DNA of 64,000 nt from Erodium maritimum (Eukaryota; Streptophyta; Magnoliopsida; Geraniales; Geraniaceae): positions 811,001 to 875,000 of the forward strand of contig OY997596.1 in NCBI GenBank assembly GCA_963921825.1, read 5' to 3'. The notes under the pieces are model-generated. The model did not search any database and was not told the origin of the DNA. It saw only the letters and a list, made by a program, of their open reading frames with translations. Shown here piece after piece: positions 56,486 through 64,000 of the stretch. Within the stretch, counting starts at the first letter, position 1, and each line of letters opens with the position of its first letter. Made by a program: the position numbers and the translations under genes.

Positions 56486-58447
56486 TTAACGGCGGCACAC
56501 GATTCCACGTCCACCACTCAACCCAGTGCTGCTACAGTCCATGCTCATTCCGTTACCGTCAAGCGCTAACGGCTCAGCTTCCAGATCCTTCGAGAAGATA
56601 CAGTGCCCGCAATCCGCGGCCAAAAGCGACGTCGTTTTGAACTTATCCTCTCCGCCCATCACCGGCATCATCACTCCCCTCTTCACCGGACTTTTGAACT
56701 CCGGCCGATAAGTCTGCCCCAAAACACCCTCCACCTTATCGGAGAGCGACAAGAACTTGAACTGAACCTCCAAGTGCGCGAAGCAGTCGTCGGCCGGAAT
56801 CTGGTAGTTGTGGATCCGGTCGTCCTCCTCCGTCACCGGCACGGCGGTGACGGACATCTCCAAAACTCCTGCGAGGGTCACGGCGACGCTGTTCGCGGCG
56901 GCGGTGCGCTCCACGGAGAGCTTTCCGTCGGGGGAGGACCAGCCGGAGAGGTGGCCGGCGGGGAGGTCGACCGGAGCGCCGTCGTGGACGAGGCGGAGCT
57001 GGTCGGCGGAGGGGTCCCACTTGGCGACCTTGTTGGCGGATAAGGTGAGGGTGTGTGGGCCGAACATGAGGCCCAGGGCTTGGATCCACGTGCTGTCACG
57101 TGACCGGCCCGACGGTCGGCGGCCGATGAAGCGTGCGTTGATCTGGAGGTTGGTGTCGGAGACGAGGCTGAAGTGTTCGTTGGTCTTGCCGTGGAAGTAG
57201 AACATCACTCCATCGCCACCGACGAACCTCGGGTCGTAACACGCCGCTCCGATCCCGTTGCAGTTCGGCTTCCGGGCTGAGGAAAGAAAAGTTTCTTTGA
57301 CGTCAAATAAATACATATTTTACAACATAAGGATCCATTTACAACAGATTTTGTACCTATATAAATGTACTAAAAGATTTTTATATATCAATCTATATGT
57401 TAAAAACAACTAATCAGTCATGGATATAAATTTATTGAAAAGGACTTCTTCGTATAAATTTTCATATCAAAAAATTTCATATCAAAATAACTTATAAATT
57501 GTAGAGCTATGAGGTTATAAATGAACTCTTATCGAGTTTTAGTATCCAGACTTATCCGTATCATAAGCACAAGTCGGGCTTAATTCATCTATAATGTTTT
57601 CTCTATTGTGTGGAACAATAAAGAAGATACCGTACAACGATGTGGTAGATTCATATTTTAAGTTTTAATATCATGTTAAAACTTGACCCGTTTAAAAACT
57701 TTGGGACGATACACCTAAAATACTAAGTTGATAGGAAGAAACACAAAATGTTTATGTACAAGTGAAAATCCAATGAGCATTGACCCAAAAAATCGAGATA
57801 TTGTGTTTAATCCGACTAACCTAAAAACAACGAAACGACCCACTTAAAAACTCGAGTGATCAATAAAAATTATGTTACGTTTACATAAATTGACTAATAC
57901 GATTGATGAACTATGTTCAATCAGACTAACCAAAAAATCCCATAATAACCCACTTATTAAAATCTCGATCTGATCCGTAAAAACTCTAATACGATCATTT
58001 ACTTGTAAACAAACGCTTAACTTAATCACCTGACCAGAATACACAAATCGACCCACCTAAAAACTCGATCTAATTAATAAAAGCTCTTACACGTTTATTT
58101 ACTTGTAAACACGTACATATATCAACCGACATCAAACTCTAATATCATGCTAAAATCCGACTCATACCTTTGCACACAGCTTCACATTTACGATTGTTAC
58201 AATCCACATAGCACCCCTTTCCCTTAGGGTCGGAGGGCTTGAAGGCAGGGCACTGCTTAGGGCACCGAATGAGCTTGTTATTGCACCTCGACGTCGGGTC
58301 GTTGCAGAGCACCGACTGAGGGAACTCTTTTCCGGCCACCGCGCTGGGCGGTGGAGGCGCGGCATTGCCGTACAAATCGGCCCTAGACTTGCCCAAAAGG
58401 CACAGACCCATAAACACCAAGAACAGTGAAGTCCTCATAGCTCTCAC
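56486..58447 (-). CDS. Root-cap/LEA-related secreted cysteine-rich protein
   Basis: Two exons on the minus strand: 58168-58447 and 56486-57276 (donor GTATGA, acceptor CTCAG), together 356 aa. An N-terminal signal peptide (residues about 4-23, LFLVFMGLCLLGKSRA) is followed by a Pro-rich stretch (APPPPSA) and a cysteine-rich block (CNDPTSRC, RCPKQCP, GCYVDCNNRKCEAVCK). The main domain has ACYDPRFVGGDGVMFYFHGK, NEHFSLVSDTNLQINARFIG, EEDDRIHNYQIPADDCFAHLE and TYRPEFKSPVKRGVMMPVMG, the signature of plant Root_cap-domain proteins annotated as root cap or late-embryogenesis-abundant related. It is probably secreted to the cell wall or mucilage; its biochemical role is not established. An alternative start is Met4. 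A TATA box lies about 75 bp upstream. Apparently intact. Confidence 0.9.
57320..58140. other. Intron of the root-cap protein gene
   Basis: AT-rich intron (57277-58167). It contains a twice-repeated phrase pattern (ACCCACTTAAAAACTCGA near 57838 and ACCCACCTAAAAACTCGA near 58052, with ACTTGTAAACA after each) but no gene or clear transposon. Confidence 0.6.
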
Positions 58448-58520
58448 TATACTTAGTGTATATTATCCCAAACTTTGTCTAGTGCCTTAGTGAGGAGAAG
58501 CTAAGTGTGAGGAGTGTACA

Positions 58521-58526
58521 TTTATA
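58521..58526 (-). promoter_or_regulatory. TATA box of the root-cap protein gene
   Basis: CTATAAATG on the minus strand, about 75 bp upstream of the start codon, which places the transcription start near 58490 and gives a 40-50 nt leader. Confidence 0.55.
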
Positions 58527-59489
58527 GCGTAGGGTTTGGATCTGATCGAGCACTGAAAATGAAGCGATTTAGTCAAACTATAAAGTTTTTATTAATAATT
58601 AATTGCTTGCATTAATTGGGATTCGATAATTAATTAACATGGAAGCATCTACGGCACTTTAGGTGTTAATGGTCATGTGAGGTTTTAGTGATGGATGGAT
58701 CTGTGGAAGGTGGTGAAGCTCACAATCCGATGCCGTTTCACGTGTTTAGGTTGATGCATTAAAAGGGTCGTTGTTTATGGATCTAATGCAGCAAATCGAT
58801 GATAAGAAGTTGAGTTGCATTGCTGTTCTGGGAGTAGATGAACATTTAGTTTAGTTTGGGCTAATATTGTAGGGTTAATTACACTTATCTATCCCGAACT
58901 ATACACGTTTAACGGATAAATATCCCAAAGTTATTTCGTAACGAATACATATCCCGAACTAACAGTTTGTAACAATATCCCCTTCCAAAACAGAATTTAA
59001 ATTAAATGGGATGAGCGTCGGAATCTGCCGTGTGCGGCGGCTGTAGAGAACGCCGAAACCTAGCATGAGCTCTGTACCACTGCTCCGTCTCTTCGTTCCT
59101 TCCAGATCTCCGAGTACCACTTCAGGTTTGCTTCGATTCGATTACTGTGTTTGGTTGCTGAGAAAACGGTGGAAAGTAGGGGTGTCTGTTGAATGTGGTA
59201 GCGCTTCGGTCGATCGGAGCAATTTTTTGTGATTTTGTTTTTTATTTTCCTGGAAACCTGATGGTAGGAGTGTGGGATTGTTGGCTGATTGCAATTTTCG
59301 AGGCTGAGTATCGGAATCTGCCGTGTGCGGCGCATGTGGAAAAAGCCAAAACTTAGCTTGTGCTCTCTGTCCTGCTGCTCAGTCTCTTCATTCCTTTCAG
59401 ATCTCCGAGTAACAGTTCAGTTCGGTCTAGCCTATGTTGCTAAAGGATTCACTTTTGTGGGTACACAATTCGGCGCGTAAAAAGAGTCA

Positions 59490-61131
59490 GATGGCTTCAA
59501 AAAATACGGAGACTGGCATTGCCTCAAAGTACCATGAGAAATTGATTGAAGGTAAACTATTCTGAGTGCCCAAACTCTCTTCAGTGATCTGCAGGTTGGA
59601 GGATTCTGCTCAGGTGTCGATCATCAGCTCGGTCAGTCGAGGTGAAAGGAATTCTGTGAGTCCAGTTATCGAGCCTTCGTCAATTTCGATTCGTAGTACG
59701 AGCAGAGGCAGTAAAGAACCGATCACTTCTTCGGCTGAATCAGGAGAGATAAGTAAGCTCTTTATTTGCAATCTTCCCCCTGATTCGAATCGTGTGAAGC
59801 TGAGAGCATGGTTGGAACAATCCATACCAGTGCTCAAAGTCTTCGTTTGCAAAAGGCAAAATGCTGGAGGTCGTTTCTTCGGATTTATATCGGTTAGATC
59901 AAAGGATGACGCAAAGTTGCTAGTGAAGGCTTGTAATGGGTCGATTTGGAAAGAGCATAAGATTTTCATGGCCTTTGCTTGGCCGGAGAGACTGAGTAAA
60001 AGGATGGGGATACCATCGGTGAATCTAGTTTGGAGACCAAAAACCTTGATTAGCAACGATCAAGATAAAATTGTGGAGGCTTCTGAACTTAGCCCAGAGG
60101 TTAAAGACACTATCTCAAGCTACCTTTCACCTTGGGCTGAGGCTAGTATATTGGGGGTGGCGAGAGACGATTTTTCTATTTCAGAGCTAAGGAATCGTAT
60201 CAATTCTGAAGAGCCCTTGGACCTGCAGTTTCATTACCTGGGCAATAGAATTTTCCTGATACTCTCTTCTGATGAGGACACTCTGTCTAGTATTTTGGTA
60301 TCAAAATGGAATTGGTGCTCCACATCCTTCATCATGTTTGACAAGACTAAGGAATGGCTAAACGTTGAGGGTTGTTTCTCTTGGGTGAAGGTATCTGGCA
60401 TTCCTTGTTCGAGTTGGTGTATGTCGGCATTCAGAGAACTGGGAAATTCTATGGGGTCCTTTATTTTGTCCCTGCGTGATGAGACCTTGACGATGCTAGA
60501 TTTCAATTACTTCCTGTTAAAATTGAAATCTCATGCACAATATTTCTCTCGTACTCTGGTTTTGGAAGGTAAGCAGTACCCTGTTGAAGCTTGCAGAACC
60601 ACTAATCTACCAGTCATCGAGTCTGCCTTTGAATTGAAAGGTCAGTTTATGGATTCCAGTGAAGCTCTTGGTCTGAACGACAGAATACAGTTCCCTCATC
60701 CGGATGGTATGTTGAAAAACAAAGGAATGCTGCATGTGTCGTCCCCCTCGGCCAGTAAAATGGCGGACTCCCGGAGTCAGAGCAGCCCGAGCCCATCGAG
60801 CCTTATGCGTGGCCCTCAAGCTACCCGGGCCGAAAGTTTTGTCAGCCGCAACCTGCTCCATTAAGGTAAACCTAATTACGTGTATCGTTCATATGCTGCA
60901 AAGGGTTGTTCCTTGAATAAGGAGAACGCTGATCGCGATAAAAGATGGAAACTCTTCAAAGCTAGTCAGAAAGGCATTGCTGGCAATCCTGATAATGTAG
61001 ACCAAATAGAAGCTCTGAACTTTGAGCTCGGTGACTCAGTTGATCCCGAGTTTCAGGAGGACTCTGAGGATTTTTGCACTGACGATGAGGTAGAAGATGG
61101 AGACTCTCTCCCCACTGCTTTACCTTTCTAG
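59490..61131 (+). pseudogene. LINE ORF1 with RNA-recognition motif
   Basis: The natural start is probably MASKNTETG at 59490, but that frame stops at 59561; a one-base shift opens the long frame to 60864. That frame encodes an RRM (KLFICNLPPDSNRVKLRAWL with RNP2-like LFICNL; RFFGFISVRSKDDAKLLVKA with RNP1-like RFFGFI), then a DUF4283-like second part (FHYLGNRIFLILSSDEDTL, WVKVSGIPCSSW). A stop at 60862 and another shift lead to an acidic C-terminal piece (60880-61131, EFQEDSEDFCTDDEVEDG). This RRM architecture differs from the zinc-knuckle ORF1 of the other elements here. It would act as RNA chaperone in the retrotransposition particle. Confidence 0.75.
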
Positions 61132-61142
61132 TTGCGATACTA

Positions 61143-61408
61143 TGGTGAAATTCATCTCCTGGAACGTGAGGGGGATGAATGCCGTCCAGAAGAGACAGAG
61201 CATTAGGGTGGCGCTGGCTAAGCAAAAGCCGGATATGGTGTTGATTCAGGAAATGAAGAGGGAAGATATGCCTCCCTTTATTTTACGTAGCTGTGGCTTT
61301 GGTGGAGAATGGGGTTCGGCCTCTGTACCTTCAGTAGGAGCTTCAGGAAGGGTGCTTTTAGGGTGGAAGCATTCTGTTGTTGTGCTCCAGGTGTTCGAAG
61401 TCTTTTGA
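61143..61408 (+). pseudogene. LINE ORF2 start: apurinic-type endonuclease N-terminus
   Basis: ORF2 begins MVKFISWNVRGMN, with Asn8 of the WNVRG motif and Glu37 in IQEMKRED, the first two catalytic residues of the exonuclease-endonuclease-phosphatase domain. It continues to about residue 85 and then stops; 61409-61670 is a frame-broken stretch leading into the 3' UTR. The rest of the endonuclease and the reverse transcriptase are deleted. Confidence 0.75.
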
Positions 61409-62099
61409 AGACCTAGACCTTTTGTTTCGGCATTGTGAATATTCTCGGGGAATATGGGGGCGTATTTTCTCATGATGGTCATCATACTTTGAGATGTCAG
61501 GGTCGCTTCGTTGTGCTTGTGCAAATTGGACGGGGTGGGCAGAATCGTTCAGAAGCTCGGTGTGGTTGAAAGGGATTTTCTGCAGAATGTTTCTTTCGAG
61601 CAGTGGTCTGCAGCCCCGAGATCGGGCATGATGCTGCAATGGCGTAGGTTGCTTGGAAGGGGGTAATGTGGTTTTTTCGCTGGCATTGGTTCTGAGTTGT
61701 TTTCTTTTGGCTTAGTTTCTTTTTAGGTGTAACCTTTCAAGGTATTTTTGGTGTAACCTTTCGAGGTTTTTTCAGGGATCCACCTTGGATTCCGGTAATA
61801 ACAATTTCATCGCCTATAAAAAAAAACAATATCCACTTCCATCCATTTTCCATCCATTTTGAGGGTTATATTTAAGTTTGGAGAGATATTTAAGGTTGGA
61901 TTTAGGGTTGAAGTTGGTTTTAGGATTGTAACACTACGGGTAGCTTCGAAATTTCTGAAAAAATAAACAAAAAAGGGATGGAATGGGGTATGTTGTTACA
62001 ACTGTTAGTTCGGGGTATGTATACGTTATTTGGGGTAGGTATCCGTTAAACGTGTATAGTTCAGAGTAAGTGAATGTAATTAACCCAATATTGTATTAT

Positions 62100-63240
62100 A
62101 AATCGTTTTTTTGAAGAAAAAAAATACATGTATTTGGGAGAATATATCTTTAAATCAATACGGTGACCCTCGAGTCCGGGTTGGTATTCTAAAAATCAAC
62201 CTTGGCAACATATGGTCAGAGATTCTTTGAACATGGATATGGTTTTGTATAATTGAGCGGTTTTTTTTTGCTGGTGCTCGGATCTAAAATCGAACATAGA
62301 TATGAGTATGTGCTTTCGCCTCTCTCTCTGGTCGGCTTCCTCTTGCTCAAAACTCTCAGGACTGGACAATTGACTTTGAGAACCTGTTGGGAGATTTGAT
62401 TCTGGCCTCTAATTTGTTGGCTTTTGTGGTCATAACCTTTGGTATTAGGTGCTCCAACCTGTTCGTGGTGGTGTGATGGTGATTGGTCGTGTTCTGAACT
62501 GTTAATGCCTCTAAGCTCTAGGTATATAACTCTTCCCTTTCTTCGTTATCTTAGGTTACCGGTAATTCTTTGACTGATGTTGTGAAGGTAGGAGCCCAGA
62601 TCTAAGGACTTTGGACTCATGTCCGATTGTGTGATCGTCTTCTCCATCTTCACTTTCTCACTTGTTCCCCTTTCCCCTTTTATTGGTATCCCAACTCATC
62701 TTTTCATCGGTGGAGAAGTTGAGTCAGATTACTTCTAAATCTCTTTTTTTGGATCTCCGATGAGTGTTGGTTGTTGGTAGGTTAACTTTGTTAACCGAGT
62801 AGTTCAGGGTTAGTGGAATAAGGGTATTTGTGGAGTTTTTTGGTACTGGTTCGTACTTTTCAAGCTACGTGAGTGGGTTGTCGAGCTCGATTCTGGCTCT
62901 CTCCTACTTTTCTTCCGGTGACAGGCTTCAGGGTTGATAGTTTCGACTCCTCTTTGGGTCGATCTATGGTGTTGGACTGGGTTGGGTCCTCTTAGCAAGG
63001 ACTGAGCAAAGATCGAAGATTCCCCATGTTTTCTGGTGAGAGGTTCAATACTCTCGGTGATGTATTGAAGGATGCATCTGACACGGGTGGATCGTATATC
63101 CGAGGTTCGAGAAGTCGGCTACTACTATTGGTTTTTATATACTTTTGTGGTTCATGTTAGTGAAATTCATGTTTTAGACCCTGTATTTTTTTGTGTCATG
63201 GTTGGAATATTTGGTAGTTAGGTCTAATATATGCTCTCAC
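62100..63240. other. Region without recognised gene
   Basis: It has moderate GC and a T-rich plus strand, with no long frame. The texture (CTCTCTCTCT and a long T-rich stretch) could be a 5' UTR, intron or a further LINE 3' part, but I find no defining signal. Confidence 0.3.
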
Positions 63241-63246
63241 TCTTAC

Positions 63247-64000
63247 TTTTTTTGAAATAAAGATTTATTGAACAACAAATCTCACACACCGTACAAACAA
63301 GCGTTGCATCCACTAGTTGTTCGCGGAAACCCGATGGATGACCAGTGAGATGGTAACTCTCAAAACAAGGCGACGCAACGCCTAAAAAACCAACAATCAG
63401 GTCATTCTTTTATAGCGACGCTCCGAAAAATTCCGCCGGTAAAGACACCCAACCGACCAATCCATCCAAGGAGACAACCACACCTAACGGAGACCCGTCG
63501 GTCAAAGACAAGTCTTTGACGACAAGGTTCCAGAAGATTGGACTTACAAGAAAATAAAATAAAATACCAAAATTAAACAACATAACATAACAACAACGAG
63601 ACTGAAGAACTCATGGTCGGCCTGGGAAGATGGACGACATCGATAGTGTAGATTTGATTCGTTTGGGTGATGGCATGAGACTGGCCGGGTGAGCACGATA
63701 AGAAAGAGCATGGCTTGGACTACAGTACTTCGGCAGACAGTGGGAGAGGATCTGGCTGTCTGATCGAAGAAGGAGCAATGCAGAGAGGCTCGTCTAGAGT
63801 AGATCGGGTCATCGTCGAGAAAGATAAAGGGAATGGGCTGCCAGTCGTCGTCATCATGAGAATAGGTCGGAGGAGGGACTAGGGAAGGAAAGCATGAAGA
63901 CAGTTCAAGGGTCGAGCATGGCGCAGATCTAGTTGAAGAAGGGATGGGGAGGGAGTAAAACAGGTCGGTAGTGGCAAAGAAAGGCAGATATGAGTAGGGG
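63247..64000 (-). repeat. Possible minus-strand retroelement 3' end running off the window
   Basis: A seven-T run followed by GAAATAAAGATTTATTGAAC resembles the poly(A) tail and AATAAA-type 3' end of a minus-strand element (the reverse strand would read TTCAATAAATCTTTATTTC before the A-tail). The GC-rich sequence that follows (63600-64000) has no readable family, and the element, if real, is cut by the window end. Confidence 0.35.

Larger units (their letters stand above)
58988..61824 (+). mobile_element. L1-type LINE with internally deleted ORF2, nested in the Mutator-like element
   Basis: Flanked by a 17-bp target duplication with one mismatch (AACAATATCCCCTTCCA at 58971-58987; AACAATATCCACTTCCA at 61825-61841) and preceded on the right by an A-rich tail. 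Its 5' region holds two related segments 293 bp apart (GGAATCTGCCGTGTGCGGCG at 59020 and 59313). It then has an ORF1, the start of ORF2 and a 3' UTR; the reverse transcriptase region (about 3 kb in full elements) is missing. Confidence 0.85.
58872..62086. mobile_element. Mutator-like element with 9-bp target duplication, split by a nested LINE
   Basis: Outer inverted repeats of about 110 bp: GGGTTAATTACACTTATCTA on the left; on the right the inverse of GGGTTAATTACATTCACTTA. Shared inner words are AACTATACACGTTTAACGGAT and CCCGAACTAACAGTT. The 9-bp duplication AATATTGTA lies at 58863-58871 and 62087-62095. Without the nested LINE it would be only about 360 bp, a MITE. Its ends resemble those of the 33590 element, so they belong to one family. 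Confidence 0.85.

Overview
The window reads as nuclear DNA of a flowering plant, most likely a eudicot. It has AT-rich intergenic DNA, spliced genes with GT-AG introns, plant-specific protein families, a ribosomal-protein promoter with a telo-box and site II motifs, and dense plant transposons (Mutator-like, PIF/Harbinger, L1-type LINE, Ty1/copia, Ty3/gypsy, many MITEs). There is no sign of bacterial, organellar or viral DNA.

Layout. 0-3.7 kb: gene-free, with short tandem repeats and MITEs. 3.8-4.4 kb: a small secreted/membrane protein gene (minus). 4.55-8.4 kb: a Mutator-type MITE and two LINE-derived elements that carry ORF1-type sequence but no reverse transcriptase. 8.7-14 kb: two tandem LRAT-domain (NlpC/P60-like) genes (plus), each with one intron split just after an active-site histidine. 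14.4-17.4 kb: a doubtful ORF, then a two-exon gene (minus) for a 70-aa membrane protein whose 2-kb intron holds a MITE with clear terminal repeats and target duplication. 17.8-20 kb: degenerate repeats.

20.4-40.5 kb: a tandem array of acyl-activating enzymes (AMP-dependent acyl-CoA synthetases), all minus: three intact single-exon genes and one internally deleted pseudogene. The last three copies sit in about 5-kb units that also carry the same two degenerate repeat blocks (an ORF1-only LINE relic, then an unidentified block), so the array grew by segmental duplication. A Mutator-like element with a 9-bp target duplication lies beside the pseudogene; the neighbouring units provide empty sites. 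The first enzyme ends in a peroxisome-targeting-like SRM tripeptide, while the duplicated ones end in RDP.

40.9-47.1 kb: a Harbinger transposase relic, a 5'-truncated LINE with a 16-bp target duplication and a 156-bp tandem repeat. 47.9-50.2 kb: the four-exon gene for cytosolic ribosomal protein S5/uS7 (minus) with its promoter. 50.8-53.1 kb: decayed copia pol. 53.4-55.6 kb: another ORF1-only LINE, bounded by a 13-bp target duplication. 56.5-58.5 kb: a two-exon root-cap/LEA-related secreted protein gene (minus). 58.9-62.1 kb: a Mutator-like element (9-bp target duplication) with a nested LINE that keeps RRM-type ORF1 and the first part of ORF2. 62.1-64 kb: nothing firmly recognised.

The host genes are functionally unrelated except for the two tandem families. 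The most distinctive themes are (i) several LINE-derived elements here that keep ORF1 but lack reverse transcriptase, some with intact target duplications, and (ii) an acyl-CoA synthetase array whose duplicated members lost the peroxisomal tail. Exon boundaries were worked out by eye from splice consensus, reading frame and remembered family sequences; no database search was possible.
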